From: Cedecea davisae DSM 4568
GTDB taxonomy: Bacteria; Pseudomonadota; Gammaproteobacteria; Enterobacterales; Enterobacteriaceae
Assembly: GCF_000412335.2 (NCBI RefSeq)
Contig: NZ_KE161030.1
Span: 3,361,382 to 3,425,381, forward strand
Direction: 5' to 3'
DNA: 64,000 nt
Positions 10,087 to 21,576 of the stretch are shown one piece after another. How positions within the stretch are numbered: the first letter of the stretch is position 1; each line of letters starts with the position of its first letter. The notes beneath the pieces were generated by a model. That model was not told where the DNA came from. It saw only the letters and a program-made list of their open reading frames with translations, and searched no databases. A program made the position numbers and the translations under genes.

Positions 10087-10202
10087 ACCGAAATGCGCTT
10101 TTTATCCAAAATTCAACAATTATTCATAAACGCTGAGAGCGAAATTGTCATAAACTGTGTAACAGAAAGTTTTTGGAACATCGGCTAACCAAAGGAGACG
10201 GA

Positions 10203-11879
10203 ATGCATCACGCCACACCGCTTATCACCACCATTGTTGGTGGTCTCGTACTCGCTTTTTTACTCGGTATGCTGGCTAATAAGCTGCGCATATCTCCGCT
10301 GGTGGGCTATTTATTAGCTGGCGTGCTGGCAGGTCCCTTTACCCCTGGTTTTGTCGCTGATACCAAACTGGCCCCCGAGTTAGCAGAATTAGGCGTGATT
10401 CTGCTGATGTTCGGCGTCGGGCTGCATTTTTCATTGAAGGATTTGATGGCGGTAAAGGCCATCGCCATCCCCGGCGCAATCGCGCAAATAGGCGTTGCGA
10501 CGCTGCTGGGCATGGCGCTTTCCTGGCTGATGGGCTGGTCGATAATGACCGGCATCGTGTTTGGTCTCTGTTTGTCGACCGCCAGCACCGTGGTGCTGCT
10601 GCGCGCCCTTGAGGAGCGGCAGCTAATCGACACCCAGCGAGGGCAGATAGCCATCGGCTGGCTGATTGTTGAAGACCTGGTGATGGTGCTGACGCTGGTG
10701 CTGCTGCCTGCGGTTGCCGGCATGCTGGAAAAAGGCGACGTTGGCCTGGCCTCGCTTAGCCTTGATATGGCTATTACCATAGGTAAAGTGGCCGCCTTTA
10801 TTGCCCTGATGATGCTGGTCGGCCGCCGTCTGGTGCCGTGGATCCTGGCACGCAGCGCGGCAACCGGCTCCCGCGAGCTGTTTACCCTCTCCGTGCTGGC
10901 GCTAGCGCTCGGCATCGCTTTCGGCGCGGTTGAGCTGTTTGATGTCTCCTTCGCCCTCGGCGCTTTCTTTGCCGGGATGGTGCTGAACGAGTCCGAGCTT
11001 AGCCACCGCGCGGCGCACGACACGCTGCCGCTGCGCGACGCTTTTGCGGTGCTGTTCTTTGTCTCGGTAGGTATGCTCTTTGACCCGCTGATCCTTATCC
11101 AGGAGCCGCTGGCCGTGCTGGGCACGCTGGCGATTATCATCTTCGGTAAGTCGCTGGCCGCTTTCCTGCTGGTGCGCATGTTTGGCCACTCCCAGCGTAC
11201 CGCACTGACAATTGCCACCAGCCTCGCGCAAATCGGCGAGTTCGCGTTTATTCTCGCGGGCCTCGGCATGGCGCTGAACCTGCTGCCGCAGACCGGGCAA
11301 AATCTGGTGCTGGCGGGGGCAATTCTGTCGATTATGCTCAACCCGATTCTGTTCGCTATCCTCGAGCGTTATCTTGAAAAAACCGAGACGCTGGACGAGC
11401 AAACGCTGGAAGAAGCTATCGAAGAAGAAAAACAGATCCCGGTGGATATCTGCAACCACGCGCTGCTGGTCGGCTACGGCCGCGTTGGCAGCCTGCTCGG
11501 TGAAAAGCTGATTGCCGAAGGCGTGCCGCTGGTGGTGATTGAAACCTCCCGCAGCCGCGTCGATGAGCTGCGCGAGCGCGGTATTCGCGCCGTGCTGGGC
11601 AATGCCGCCAATGAAGAAATAATGAATCTGGCGCACCTCGACTGCGCCCGCTGGCTGCTGCTGACTATCCCGAACGGCTATGAGGCAGGGGAGATAGTCG
11701 CCGCGGCCAGAGAGAAATGCCCGGATATCGAAATCATTGCCCGCGCCCATTACGACGATGAAGTGGACTACATCACCGAACGCGGCGCAAATCAGGTTGT
11801 GATGGGGGAAAGAGAGATTGCCAATACTATGCTTGGGCTGCTGGTTCCGCCGGTTGCTCAGGAAGCGGTGACGGGATAA
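10203..11879 (+). CDS. ybaL: YbaL, KefB/KefC-type cation:proton antiporter
   Basis: 558 aa, the E. coli YbaL length. An N-terminal Na+/H+ exchanger domain with about 12 helices (1-390) is followed by a cytosolic RCK/TrkA-N Rossmann domain (GYGRVGSLLG, about 420) and a short tail. It belongs to the CPA2 family, and the transported ion of YbaL is not established. The start at 10203 has AAGGAG at 10192-10197 and matches E. coli (MHHATPLITT), so the longer frame from 10173 is rejected. It ends convergent with gsk. Confidence 0.93.
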   Translation: MHHATPLITTIVGGLVLAFLLGMLANKLRISPLVGYLLAGVLAGPFTPGFVADTKLAPELAELGVILLMFGVGLHFSLKDLMAVKAIAIPGAIAQIGVATLLGMALSWLMGWSIMTGIVFGLCLSTASTVVLLRALEERQLIDTQRGQIAIGWLIVEDLVMVLTLVLLPAVAGMLEKGDVGLASLSLDMAITIGKVAAFIALMMLVGRRLVPWILARSAATGSRELFTLSVLALALGIAFGAVELFDVSFALGAFFAGMVLNESELSHRAAHDTLPLRDAFAVLFFVSVGMLFDPLILIQEPLAVLGTLAIIIFGKSLAAFLLVRMFGHSQRTALTIATSLAQIGEFAFILAGLGMALNLLPQTGQNLVLAGAILSIMLNPILFAILERYLEKTETLDEQTLEEAIEEEKQIPVDICNHALLVGYGRVGSLLGEKLIAEGVPLVVIETSRSRVDELRERGIRAVLGNAANEEIMNLAHLDCARWLLLTIPNGYEAGEIVAAAREKCPDIEIIARAHYDDEVDYITERGANQVVMGEREIANTMLGLLVPPVAQEAVTG

Positions 11880-11923
11880 ATCACTTTTTGGGGTGGGCTG
11901 CCCGGCTCACCCCTTATTCATTC

Positions 11924-11953
11924 AGGCTGGCGCTAAACACGTCAGCCTTTTTT
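11924..11953 (+). terminator. Intrinsic terminator between ybaL and gsk
   Basis: AGGCTG (11924-11929) pairs with CAGCCT (11943-11948) across a 13-nt loop, followed by a T6 tract to 11953. A GGGGTG/CACCCC hairpin precedes it at about 11889-11913. Confidence 0.7.
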
Positions 11954-11955
11954 GC

Positions 11956-13260
11956 TTAGCGCTCCCAGTATGACTCTTCCAGGCTATCTTCGCGCTCCGG
12001 CAGCCCTCGGGTCAGGCGCGGAGAATGCTGGTTCAGCACCTGATAGCTTACGCGGTTGGCATATTTGCAAACCTGAGCCAGCGACGAATAGGTCAGCCAG
12101 GTAAACTTATGCTTGCTGGAGTTGGGCACATTGCTGCGGTGGTAATTGTTGGCGGTAATATCGTGCAGCAGCGCGGCCAGCGCCCCGTCACCCGCGCCGT
12201 TGGTGTTCATTATCTTCTCCGGGCCGCCCATGTACGGGGCGATGTGGGAGTAGATACGCAGCGGCTCGCCGCAATCCTTCAGGCGCATCGCGCGGCTGAA
12301 TTCATACTGGTTAAACTCGGCAATCGCCCCCGGCAGCAGCGGGTGCTGAGTTTTGCGTTTCGAGCTTTCTTCGGTGTAGCCCGCCATATAAAGGCCAACC
12401 GGCCCGGCGGTGCAAAGCACTAAATCAACCCAGTCGAGCGCCTTATCGGCCGCCAGCAGCGGATCGCTTTCGCCGGTCAGCGCTTCGCCCTCTTCTTCAT
12501 TCATCGCCAGAATCGACACGTTATCGCGCAGAAATGCCTGCCACCAGGCCGGATCTTCGGCAATCACATATTTGGTTCCCAGCGTCAGGACGACCGGCAC
12601 GTTATGTTTTTTCGCCCAGCTAATCGCCTGCATCGTGGCGTCCGGCATCGGCTCGCCCGGCTTGCAGCGCACAAGATAGGAGGTCAGCACCAGTGCGGAA
12701 GCTCCGGCAATCACTTCTTCCGGAATGCTCTCGGGACGCAGCTGATTCATATGCCCCGGGCTGATAGCAAAAGTACGCTCGCCCTGCTCGCCAACCAGCG
12801 TAAAGCAGCGACCAATCGCCCCGTCAACGCCCTGCAAATAGTTGAGATCGGTCCGGCTGGAGGTGTTGCAGAGGTAGCGGTAGGCATAGCTGCCTATTTC
12901 GATATTGCGGCACATCACCCCGAGTAAAACCGAACGGTCGTCGGCCAGCACCGAGTAATTGTGCATCGTATTGCCGATGGTGCCGCCGGCAAACTGGTGG
13001 GTAATCAGGTTGTTATCAGTCAGCTCACGATAAAGCGCCTCGGCAACGTCATCCTCGATGACCAGCGAGTGGCCGAAACTAAGCCCGTAACGCCGCACAA
13101 ACTCGTCATCCACTTTGGCTTCAATATCCACCAATGTTTGATCGATACCGACGATCCATGAAGATCCGCTTTCGGACTCAGGCAAAGTTTGCTGAAGCAG
13201 TGGATCGCGGGCGCTAACGGGGAAGTAGTGTTTGGACTTGCGTTTACCGGGAAATTTCAT
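11956..13260 (-). CDS. gsk: Gsk, inosine-guanosine kinase
   Basis: 434 aa, the same length as E. coli Gsk. It is a PfkB/ribokinase-family enzyme that phosphorylates inosine and guanosine for purine salvage. The catalytic motif NTNGAGDGALAALLHD with the general-base Asp is near residue 360, and the N-terminal GGTIGNTMHN glycine motif is present. The start is set at 13260 (MKFPGKRKSKHYFP) by alignment with E. coli. A GTG/ATG-rich extension to 13341 would add 27 unconserved residues. No clear Shine-Dalgarno precedes the chosen start. It is divergent from aes. Confidence 0.95.
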   Translation of the reverse strand: MKFPGKRKSKHYFPVSARDPLLQQTLPESESGSSWIVGIDQTLVDIEAKVDDEFVRRYGLSFGHSLVIEDDVAEALYRELTDNNLITHQFAGGTIGNTMHNYSVLADDRSVLLGVMCRNIEIGSYAYRYLCNTSSRTDLNYLQGVDGAIGRCFTLVGEQGERTFAISPGHMNQLRPESIPEEVIAGASALVLTSYLVRCKPGEPMPDATMQAISWAKKHNVPVVLTLGTKYVIAEDPAWWQAFLRDNVSILAMNEEEGEALTGESDPLLAADKALDWVDLVLCTAGPVGLYMAGYTEESSKRKTQHPLLPGAIAEFNQYEFSRAMRLKDCGEPLRIYSHIAPYMGGPEKIMNTNGAGDGALAALLHDITANNYHRSNVPNSSKHKFTWLTYSSLAQVCKYANRVSYQVLNQHSPRLTRGLPEREDSLEESYWER

Positions 13261-13412
13261 GAATGTGTTTAAGAGTGGCCAACTGGACCGCGCATGGTAG
13301 CACATTCCTCCCGGCGAGCGCGACGTGGCGCAAAGTTTCAATATCAGAAGGCAGCGTCCCGGTTTACCGGCTCTCAGTTTCTAAAATGGTGCAATTTCAC
13401 CAGGAGCATCTT

Positions 13413-14372
13413 ATGAAGCCGGAAAACAAAATCCCCGTTCTCGACCTTATTTCGGACGAGATGAAAGCGGCCATCAACGTACGTCAGAATGACCTCCCGC
13501 CGTGGCCCTCGACTAACGATTACCCGGCGATGCGCCAGCATTATGCCCTCGAGCGCCGCTACTGGAATGAAGGCGCACCGCAGATGGAGACGAGGGAATG
13601 TGAGGTTCCCACGGCTTACGCGGCGGTTAACGCGCGCCTCTATCACCCGCAACCGGGCAGCAAAGCCACGCTGTTTTACCTGCACGGCGGCGGCTTTATT
13701 CTGGGCAACCTGGACACGCACGACCGTATTATGCGCCTGCTGGCCAGCTACTCCCGGTGTACGGTTATAGGTATTGATTATTCTCTGTCGCCGGAGGCTC
13801 GCTTCCCGCAGGCGATTGAAGAAACCATTGCCGCCTGCCGGTACTTTTCTCATCAGGCCGGTGAATATCAACTGAATATGGACACTATCGGCTTCGCCGG
13901 GGATTCGGCAGGCGCAATGCTGGCGCTCGCCAGCGCGCTTTGGCTGCGCGACAGGGATATTCATTGCGGCAGAGTGGCAGGCGTGCTTCTGTGGTACGGC
14001 CTTTATGGGCTACAGGATTCCGTCAGCCGCCGGCTGCTGGGCGGCGAGTGGGATGGGTTAACACGGCAGGATCTGGAGATGTACGAAAATGCCTTACTGC
14101 GCGATGCGGCAGATCGCGAGTCGCCGTATTACTGCCTGTTCAATAACGATCTCACACTCGATGTACCGCCCTGCTTTATCGCTGGTGCAGAGTTCGATCC
14201 TTTGCTCGACGACAGCCGCCTGCTGTATCAGACGTTAAAGGCGCATCATCAGCCTTGCGAATACAAACAGTATTCCGGCACGCTGCACGCCTTCCTGCAC
14301 TATTCACGCGTGATGAAAGCCGCCGATGCGGCTCTGCGTGACGGGGCGCGTTTCTTCAACGCGCAGATTTAG
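13413..14372 (+). CDS. aes: Aes, acetyl esterase (HSL family)
   Basis: 319 aa, the E. coli length. It is an alpha/beta-hydrolase of the hormone-sensitive-lipase family with the oxyanion-hole motif HGGG (about 91-94). The nucleophile elbow is GDSAGA (Ser about 165), the acid Asp lies in EFDPLLDD, and the catalytic His is in TLHAFLHY. It hydrolyses short-chain acyl esters. In E. coli it also binds and inhibits the maltose activator MalT. The start at 13413 follows CAGGAG. Its stop overlaps the convergent hemH stop by 4 bp. Confidence 0.95.
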   Translation: MKPENKIPVLDLISDEMKAAINVRQNDLPPWPSTNDYPAMRQHYALERRYWNEGAPQMETRECEVPTAYAAVNARLYHPQPGSKATLFYLHGGGFILGNLDTHDRIMRLLASYSRCTVIGIDYSLSPEARFPQAIEETIAACRYFSHQAGEYQLNMDTIGFAGDSAGAMLALASALWLRDRDIHCGRVAGVLLWYGLYGLQDSVSRRLLGGEWDGLTRQDLEMYENALLRDAADRESPYYCLFNNDLTLDVPPCFIAGAEFDPLLDDSRLLYQTLKAHHQPCEYKQYSGTLHAFLHYSRVMKAADAALRDGARFFNAQI

Positions 14373-15331
14373 CGGTAGCGGGCGACCAGGTTTTCCATCA
14401 TCGAGATATGGGCCGGATCGTCGTTCAGCGCCGGGATGTATTCATACTTCGTGCCGCCAGCTTCGATAAACACTTCGCGGTTCTGGACCGCCATTTCTTC
14501 GAGGGTTTCCAGGCAGTCGGCGGAGAAGCCCGGGCACATCACCTGAATATGCTTCACGCCCTTTTCGGCCAGCATCTTCAGCGTTTCGTCGGTATAAGGC
14601 ATCAGCCACGGTTCGCGGCCAAAGCGTGACTGGTAGGTCATCATCACTTTTTCCGGCGGCAACTCAAGCACGCTCAGCAACTCCCGGGTGGTATCGCGGC
14701 AGCGCTGCGGGTAGTCGTCACCTTCGTTTGCGTAGCGCTGCGGAATGCCGTGGTAGGAGAGCAGCAGCACGTCCGGCTCGCCGTGTTCGGCAAAGGAACG
14801 TTTAACCGATGCCGCGAGCGCGTTGATATATCCGGCGTCGGTGGCGTAATCGCGGATCAGGGAAATTGACGGCAGGCTGCGGTAGTCAGCAAAAATTCGG
14901 CCCAGTTCGTCCCATACCGCAGCCACGGTTGAACAGGAAAACTGAGGGTAAAGCGGGAGCACAACAATATGCGTCACGTTCTGCGCCAGCAAATCGTCTA
15001 CCGCGCTTTTCAGCGAAGGCTCGCCGTAGCTCATGCCGAGCGCTACCGGCGTATCGGGCAACTGCCGCGCCAGAGCCTGCTGCTGCCGACGGCTATAAAC
15101 CATCAGCGGGGAACCTTCTTCCATCCAGATAGACTGGTAGAGTTTCGCCACGCGCGGCGAACGCAGCGGCAAAATCACCCCGCGCAGAAGCGGCCACCAT
15201 AACAGGCGCGGCGTATCCACCACGCGTCGGTCGCTCAGGAACTGACGCAGATAGCGGTTAACCGCCGCGGGCGTTGGGGCGCTCGGTGTGCCAAGGTTAG
15301 CCAGTAAGATGCCAATTTTTTCCTGATTCAT
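14369..15331 (-). CDS. hemH: HemH, ferrochelatase
   Basis: 320 aa, the E. coli length. It inserts Fe(II) into protoporphyrin IX as the last step of heme synthesis at the inner membrane. The conserved catalytic His is in [11 protein letters not shown] (about 194), and the metal-site Glu lies in [15 protein letters not shown] (about 264). The start at 15331 follows GGGGTGG. A GTG two codons upstream (15337) is less well placed. It lies downstream of adk, which has its own terminator, so it probably has its own promoter in the 120-bp gap. Confidence 0.95.
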   Translation of the reverse strand: MNQEKIGILLANLGTPSAPTPAAVNRYLRQFLSDRRVVDTPRLLWWPLLRGVILPLRSPRVAKLYQSIWMEEGSPLMVYSRRQQQALARQLPDTPVALGMSYGEPSLKSAVDDLLAQNVTHIVVLPLYPQFSCSTVAAVWDELGRIFADYRSLPSISLIRDYATDAGYINALAASVKRSFAEHGEPDVLLLSYHGIPQRYANEGDDYPQRCRDTTRELLSVLELPPEKVMMTYQSRFGREPWLMPYTDETLKMLAEKGVKHIQVMCPGFSADCLETLEEMAVQNREVFIEAGGTKYEYIPALNDDPAHISMMENLVARYR

Positions 15332-15418
15332 TCCCACCCCTTATCTTTAAATTGCCGTCAATTGTAACGTAAAAGAGCGAAACGAGAACCGATTACAGCA
15401 AGAGGAGAAATTTCAGGC

Positions 15419-15447
15419 AAAAAAATACCAGGGACAGGCCCTGGTAT
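15419..15447 (-). terminator. Intrinsic terminator after adk
   Basis: On the minus strand a perfect 9-bp stem (ATACCAGGG / CCCTGGTAT, 15425-15447, 5-nt loop) is followed directly by a T6-7 tract. Confidence 0.9.
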
Positions 15448-15465
15448 TGATTTTAGAAGCCGAAA

Positions 15466-16481
<1,016 letters not shown>

Positions 16482-16832
16482 ATGAATAAAACCTTAATCG
16501 CCCTCACCTGTTGTTTTCTGTTAAGCGGCTGCGCGTCGCAGTGGGTAAAAACTCGCAGCAATGCGCAAGAGTACACAACCTCACGCGCAACCTGTGAAAC
16601 CCAGTCTCAGCAGGCTTTCCCGGTGAGAAACGAGGTTGCACAGCGTACTAAGTACACGACTTACTATGAAGCCTGCACCAAGAAAGATGATTGTGACGGA
16701 GAGAAAACTCGGGCGGTAAAAAAGCCGGAGATTGAAAGCTATGTGATGGACGTAAATAGCGAAAGCCGCGACAAGTTATTTTATCAGTGCATGGAACTCA
16801 AAGGCTGGGAAAGCAAGATCCAGTGGCTGTAA
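16482..16832 (+). CDS. Predicted outer- or inner-membrane lipoprotein of unknown function
   Basis: 116 aa. The N-terminal hydrophobic segment (MNKTLIALTCCFLLSGC) ends in a lipobox LLSG-C, so the mature protein starts at Cys17 with a diacylglyceryl anchor. The mature part has five further cysteines, two of them in the CTKKDDC motif, and a Lys/Glu-rich C-terminal half. I do not recognise the family. No counterpart lies between adk and htpG in E. coli K-12. GAGGAA at 16465-16470 is 11 nt from the chosen ATG. An earlier frame-start at 16458 would put an Arg-rich extension before the signal. Confidence 0.75.
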   Translation: MNKTLIALTCCFLLSGCASQWVKTRSNAQEYTTSRATCETQSQQAFPVRNEVAQRTKYTTYYEACTKKDDCDGEKTRAVKKPEIESYVMDVNSESRDKLFYQCMELKGWESKIQWL

Positions 16833-16935
16833 TGCCTGAAATTCAACGTCAAATATCGGCATTGCGGACTGAGAAATAACCTTACTTTTTTAATTAATTT
16901 ATTTTCAGGCGATTGCTGCGCCCAATAATTTAAGT

Positions 16936-16970
16936 AAAAAAAACCACCTGACGATGCAGGTGGTTTTTTA
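16936..16970. terminator. Bidirectional terminator between the lipoprotein gene and htpG
   Basis: AAACCACCTG (16941-16950) pairs with CAGGTGGTTT (16957-16966) over a 6-nt loop. A-run on the left and T-run on the right make it work for both convergent genes. Confidence 0.9.
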
Positions 16971-16988
16971 TCAGCTTATCAACGCAGC

Positions 16989-18869
16989 TCAGGAAACCAG
17001 CAGCTGGTTCATGCGGCGAATAAACTGGTTCGGATCTTCCAGCTGCCCGCGCTCGGCCAGCAGAGCCTGGTCAAGCAGCAGCTCAACCCACTCGCCGAAC
17101 TGCGCGTCATCCTGGGTATCGGCAACGCGTTTCACCAGCGCGTGCTCAGGGTTCAGCTCGAAGATGTATTTCACCTCAGGCACTTCCTGGCCCGCCGCGG
17201 CGAACAGCTTCGCCATCTGGGTGCTCATATCGTTGCTGTCGGTGGTGACAATCGCCGGCGTGTCCGTCAGGCGGTGAGTTAAACGCACCTCTTTCACACG
17301 CTCACCCAGCAGGGACTTCACGCGATCAACGAACGGCTCAAGCGCCTTTTCGGCTTCTTTCGCTTCTTCAGTTTCTTCGTCCGCCAGTTTCTCCAGCGAC
17401 TCGTCCGTTTTGCTCACGGACTGGAAAGCTTTGCCGTCAAATTCGGTCAGGTAGCTCATCATCCATTCATCGATGCGGTCGGAAAGCAGCAGTACCTCGA
17501 TGCCTTTCTTACGCAGCAGTTCCAGATGCGGGCTGCTCTTCGCCGCCGCGTAGCTGTCTGCGGTGATGTAATAGATTTTCTCCTGCCCTTCTTTCATGCG
17601 GGAGACATACTCTTCCAGCGACACGGTCTGCGCGGCAGAGTCGGTATGCGTGGTGGCAAAGCGCAGCAGTTTAGCAATGGCTTCCTGGTTAGCGCTGTCT
17701 TCCGCCGGGCCTTCTTTCAGCACCAGGCCGAAGCTTTTCCAGAAGGTCTGGTATTTCTCGGCGTCGTCTTTAGCCAGCTTGTCCAGCATTTGCAGTACAC
17801 GTTTGCTCAACGCGCTACGCAGGTTTTGCGTCACGCGGCTGTCCTGCAGGATTTCACGAGAGACGTTCAGCGGCAGGTCGTTGGAATCTATCAGGCCGCG
17901 AACAAAGCGCAGGTAGTTCGGCATGAACTGCTCGGCATCGTCCATGATAAACACGCGCTGCACGTACAGCTTCAGACCGTGTTTATGGTCACGATTCCAC
18001 ATATCCCACGGTGCCTGGGAAGGGATATACAGCAGGCTGGTGTATTCCTGCTTACCTTCCACGCGGTTGTGGCTCCACGTCAGCGGGTCGGTGAAGTCGT
18101 GAGCGATGTGCTTGTAGAACTCTTTGTATTCGTCTTCGCTAACTTCAGATTTGCTGCGGGTCCACAGCGCCTGAGCTTTGTTGATTTTTTCCCAGCTGAC
18201 GATGGTTTCACCGTCTTTCTCTTCGTGCTGTTCAATCTCAACCGGCAGAGCGATATGGTCGGAATATTTGCTGATGATAGAGCGCACGCGCCAGTCATCG
18301 AGGAACTCGTCTTCGCCTTCGCGCAGATGCAGGGTGATTTCAGTGCCGCGATCGGCTTTTTCGATGTCGGCAACGGTGTACTCGCCCGCACCTTCAGACT
18401 CCCAGAACACACCCTGATCCGCGCTGGCGCCAGCGGCGCGGGTACGGACGGTAACTTTGTCCGCCACGATAAACGCGGAGTAGAAGCCGACGCCGAACTG
18501 GCCAATCAGCTGGCTGTCTTTAGCCTGATCGGAACCCATAGATTCGAGGAAAGCTTTGGTGCCTGATTTGGCGATAGTGCCCAGGTGGTCAATCACTTCA
18601 TCGCGGGTCATGCCGATGCCGTTATCGGCGATGGTCAGCGTGCGTTTATCTTTGTCGAAGGAAACACGAACGCGCAGCTCGCCGTCGCCTTCATACAGAT
18701 TAGCGTCCGACAGCGCGCGGAAACGCAGCTTGTCTGCCGCATCGGAGGCGTTGGAGATCAGTTCACGCAGGAAGATTTCTTTATTTGAATAAAGAGAGTG
18801 GATCATCAGGTGCAGAAGCTGTTTTACCTCTGACTGAAAACCGCGGGTCTCTTGTCCTTTCATGGTCAT
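16989..18869 (-). CDS. htpG: HtpG, Hsp90-family chaperone
   Basis: 626 aa, against 624 in E. coli. The N-terminal GHKL ATPase domain has [20 protein letters not shown] and [11 protein letters not shown] motifs. The middle client-binding domain and the C-terminal dimerisation domain follow. It is a cytosolic ATP-dependent chaperone, heat-induced by sigma-32 in E. coli. Two ATGs lie six bases apart. GAGG is 5 nt from the first (18869) and 11 nt from the second (18863). The second gives the E. coli length, so the true start could be either. Confidence 0.96.
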   Translation of the reverse strand: MTMKGQETRGFQSEVKQLLHLMIHSLYSNKEIFLRELISNASDAADKLRFRALSDANLYEGDGELRVRVSFDKDKRTLTIADNGIGMTRDEVIDHLGTIAKSGTKAFLESMGSDQAKDSQLIGQFGVGFYSAFIVADKVTVRTRAAGASADQGVFWESEGAGEYTVADIEKADRGTEITLHLREGEDEFLDDWRVRSIISKYSDHIALPVEIEQHEEKDGETIVSWEKINKAQALWTRSKSEVSEDEYKEFYKHIAHDFTDPLTWSHNRVEGKQEYTSLLYIPSQAPWDMWNRDHKHGLKLYVQRVFIMDDAEQFMPNYLRFVRGLIDSNDLPLNVSREILQDSRVTQNLRSALSKRVLQMLDKLAKDDAEKYQTFWKSFGLVLKEGPAEDSANQEAIAKLLRFATTHTDSAAQTVSLEEYVSRMKEGQEKIYYITADSYAAAKSSPHLELLRKKGIEVLLLSDRIDEWMMSYLTEFDGKAFQSVSKTDESLEKLADEETEEAKEAEKALEPFVDRVKSLLGERVKEVRLTHRLTDTPAIVTTDSNDMSTQMAKLFAAAGQEVPEVKYIFELNPEHALVKRVADTQDDAQFGEWVELLLDQALLAERGQLEDPNQFIRRMNQLLVS

Positions 18870-18973
18870 TGATACCTCAACAAAATCAAACGGGATGAAG
18901 AAAACGTTGAGGTGGATATGGTAGCGATTTGTGCCTTTTCAAGCAGGAGGAGGGAAAAACCTCCCCCGACCGA

Positions 18974-19579
18974 TTAAAAATTAATCTTGTGGCGACCCAC
19001 CAGCGAATGCGAGAGCGTGGTGCCGTCCACCATTTCAAGTTCGCCGCCGACCGGCACGCCGTGGGCGATACGGCTGGCTTCCACGCCGTACTGGGCACAA
19101 AGTTCGCCGATATAGTTTGCGGTGGCTTCGCCTTCCACCGTTGGATTGGTGGCGAGGATAACCTCTTTCATCTGCTCGCTGGCCAGGCGCTGCTCAAGAC
19201 GATCGAGGCCGATATCGTTCGGGCCGATGCCGTCCAGCGGCGACAGATGCCCCATCAGCACAAAATAGCGGCCTGAGAACTGGCCGGTCTGCTCGATGGC
19301 GTGAATATCCGCCGGGCTTTCAACCACGCAAATCTGGCCGTTTTCCTGGCGACGCGGGTTAGAGCAAATGGAGCAAACTTCCTGCTCGGTAAAAGTGCGG
19401 CAGTCCGCGCAGTGGCCGATTTCCGACATCGCTCGGGTCAGCGCCTGGGCAAGACGCATACCGCCGCTGCGGTCACGCTGCAACAGGGCAAAAGCCATGC
19501 GCTGGGCTGATTTTGGGCCGACGCCGGGCAGGCAGCGCAGGGATTCCATAAGGGCTGAAAGTAAAGGGCTGGTTTGCAT
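18974..19579 (-). CDS. recR: RecR, recombination mediator
   Basis: 201 aa, the E. coli length. It has an N-terminal helix-hairpin-helix, a four-Cys zinc finger (CADC...CSIC, about 57-72), then a Toprim domain and a C-terminal Walker-B-like part. With RecF and RecO it loads RecA on gapped DNA. In E. coli recR directly follows ybaB in the dnaX-ybaB-recR operon. Here a pirin/lysR pair of about 2 kb lies between, so recR must use its own promoter or pirin read-through. Confidence 0.96.
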   Translation of the reverse strand: MQTSPLLSALMESLRCLPGVGPKSAQRMAFALLQRDRSGGMRLAQALTRAMSEIGHCADCRTFTEQEVCSICSNPRRQENGQICVVESPADIHAIEQTGQFSGRYFVLMGHLSPLDGIGPNDIGLDRLEQRLASEQMKEVILATNPTVEGEATANYIGELCAQYGVEASRIAHGVPVGGELEMVDGTTLSHSLVGRHKINF

Positions 19580-19642
19580 CGCTCAGACTTGTGTGGAAAA
19601 AGTGGGGTATAGCCTAACATTAGCCCCGCGAGCGGGTATAGG

Positions 19643-19679
19643 AAAAGATATCCCCCGCACGATTGCTCGCCGGGGGATA
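19643..19679 (-). terminator. Weak terminator/hairpin between the pirin gene and recR
   Basis: TATCCCCC (19649-19656) and GGGGGATA (19672-19679) form an 8-bp stem around a 15-nt loop. On the minus strand the stem is followed by TCTTTT, a short T-rich tail. It may partly stop pirin transcripts before recR. Confidence 0.5.
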
Positions 19680-19682
19680 ATT

Positions 19683-20552
19683 TTATGCGATGTCTTTGCC
19701 GAAACGTCCCTGATTGAAATCATCGATAGCCTGATGAATTTCCTCTTTGCTGTTCATCACAAACGGGCCGTAACCGACAACAGGCTCATTCAGCGGCTCG
19801 CCGGTAAGCACCAGGACAACCGCATCATTGTTGGCTTCAAGGGTTACGCTATCGCCTTTGGAGTCCAGCACCACCAGTTGCGCTTCGCGAACCACTTCTT
19901 CGCCGTTAACCAGCACCGTGCCTTTCAGCACCACCAGCGCGGTATTCCAGCCATCCTGCAATTCAAGCCGGGTTACGCCCCGTGCGTTAAGGCGCAGATC
20001 CCAGATGCCCAGCGGCGAAAAGGTTCTGGCCGGGCCGTTGCTGCCCGCAAACTCACCGGCAATAACCCGGACGCTACCCGCATTGTCCGGCAGGGCAACG
20101 ACCGGAATATCGGCGTCGGTAATCGGCTGGTAATGCGGTGCCGTCATTTTGTCTTTCGCCGGGAGGTTCACCCACAGCTGCGCCATTTCCAGAGTGCCGC
20201 CCGCTTCGCTAAAAGCAGGAGAGTGATACTCTTCGTGCAGAATACCGCTCCCGGCGGTCATCCACTGCACGTCGCCCTCGCCAATTACGCCGCCATTACC
20301 GGCGTTATCCCGGTGGGCCACCTCACCTTTATAAACAATAGTGACGGTCTCAAAGCCGCGATGCGGATGCTGATCCACGCCGCGCTGGCCTTTATTGCTC
20401 GGCTTAAACTCGGCCGGGCCAGCGTAGTCCAGCAGCAAAAACGGGCTAAGCTGCTGGGCAAATTTCGAGTAAGAGAACAAAGAACGCACCGGGAAACCAT
20501 CGCCCACCCAGTGGGAAGCCGGAGCCGTGTATACGCCAAGAATTGATTTCAT
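19683..20552 (-). CDS. Pirin-family cupin protein
   Basis: 289 aa bicupin. The N-terminal cupin has the pirin metal-site motif HPHRGFETV (two His), then HRD, and the later GSGILHEEYH (His and Glu). Together these give the usual three-His/one-Glu iron site. Pirins include quercetin 2,3-dioxygenase-like enzymes (YhaK/YhhW type) and regulatory proteins. The activity here is unknown. The start at 20552 has an AAGG site and gives the common pirin N-terminus, so a start 15 bases upstream is rejected. It is divergent from a LysR gene, which probably controls it. Confidence 0.88.
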   Translation of the reverse strand: MKSILGVYTAPASHWVGDGFPVRSLFSYSKFAQQLSPFLLLDYAGPAEFKPSNKGQRGVDQHPHRGFETVTIVYKGEVAHRDNAGNGGVIGEGDVQWMTAGSGILHEEYHSPAFSEAGGTLEMAQLWVNLPAKDKMTAPHYQPITDADIPVVALPDNAGSVRVIAGEFAGSNGPARTFSPLGIWDLRLNARGVTRLELQDGWNTALVVLKGTVLVNGEEVVREAQLVVLDSKGDSVTLEANNDAVVLVLTGEPLNEPVVGYGPFVMNSKEEIHQAIDDFNQGRFGKDIA

Positions 20553-20661
20553 GATCCTTCTCCACATGCATTGTTTCTGATGTCATAAAGCTTACCCGTA
20601 AGACGCCAGGCCCGGTAGAGTGCTAAAGTAGACTCAGTGTTCCATAATCAGGACAATAGAG

Positions 20662-21567
20662 ATGCAGGATTTAAACGACCTCTGGTACTTCGTGCAGGTG
20701 GTGGAACACGGAGGCTTTTCGCCCGCCAGCCGAGTTATTGGCATCCCCAAGTCGCGCCTTAGCCGCCGCATAGCGCTGCTTGAAGAGAGGCTGGAAACTC
20801 GCCTGCTCCAGCGCTCAACGCGCAGCTTTACCGTGACCGAAGCCGGGCAAATTTTCTACCGCCACTGCAAAGCGATGATGATTGAAGCAGAAGCGGCGCA
20901 GGAAGCTATCGACACCCTGAAAGCCGAGCCGCGCGGCCTTATTCGCCTCACCTGCCCGATTGCGCTGCTGCATATCCATGTGGGCGCTATGCTGGCAGGC
21001 TTTATGAATAAATACCCGCAGATAACCCTCCAGTTGGAGGAGACCAACCGCAGGGTAGACGTGCTGAATGAAAACGTGGATTTAGCCATTCGCGTGCGCC
21101 CGCTGCCGCTGGACGACAGCGATTTAGTGATGCGCAAGCTGGCGGTGCGCAGCCTGTGCCTGGTCGCCAGCCCGAAGCTGGTTGAGCAGTTCGGCATGCC
21201 CGCCTCCCCCGCGGATTTACAGAGCTGGCCCAGCCTCGCCCTTGACAGACCGCAGCAAACCTACCGCTGGTGCCTGCTTGGGCCAGAGGGCCAGGAAGCG
21301 ACGATCCATCACCAGCCGCGTTTTATTACTACCGATATGATTGCGCTGCGCACCGCGGCGCAGGAAGGCGTGGGCGTGATACAGCTGCCAAAACTGATGC
21401 TGCGAGAACAGCTAGCCAACGGAAGCCTGGTTCATGTGCTGCCTGAATGGCGGGCGCGGGCGGAGATAATTCATCTGGTCTTCCCCTCCAGGCGCGGGCA
21501 ATTACCGGCCGTGCGGGCGCTAATAGATTATCTGGCGGAGCGTTACGAGGAGCTGGGGGAGGAATAA
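20662..21567 (+). CDS. LysR-family transcriptional regulator, divergent from pirin
   Basis: 301 aa with an N-terminal winged helix (about 1-60, FVQVVEHGGFSPASRVIGIPKSRLSRRIALLE) and a LysR substrate-binding domain (about 90-295). The 109-bp gap to the pirin start is the classic arrangement for a LysR regulator acting on its divergent neighbour and on itself. Inducer unknown. The 3' end is convergent with ybaB, with a hairpin at 21577-21599 between them. Confidence 0.88.
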   Translation: MQDLNDLWYFVQVVEHGGFSPASRVIGIPKSRLSRRIALLEERLETRLLQRSTRSFTVTEAGQIFYRHCKAMMIEAEAAQEAIDTLKAEPRGLIRLTCPIALLHIHVGAMLAGFMNKYPQITLQLEETNRRVDVLNENVDLAIRVRPLPLDDSDLVMRKLAVRSLCLVASPKLVEQFGMPASPADLQSWPSLALDRPQQTYRWCLLGPEGQEATIHHQPRFITTDMIALRTAAQEGVGVIQLPKLMLREQLANGSLVHVLPEWRARAEIIHLVFPSRRGQLPAVRALIDYLAERYEELGEE

Positions 21568-21576
21568 CTGTGGGCT

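Noticed and set aside
10307..11341. 344-codon open frame on the minus strand across ybaL
   Set aside because: It is antisense to a well-conserved gene, rich in Ser/Arg/Pro as expected for a frame shadow, and has no recognisable domain.
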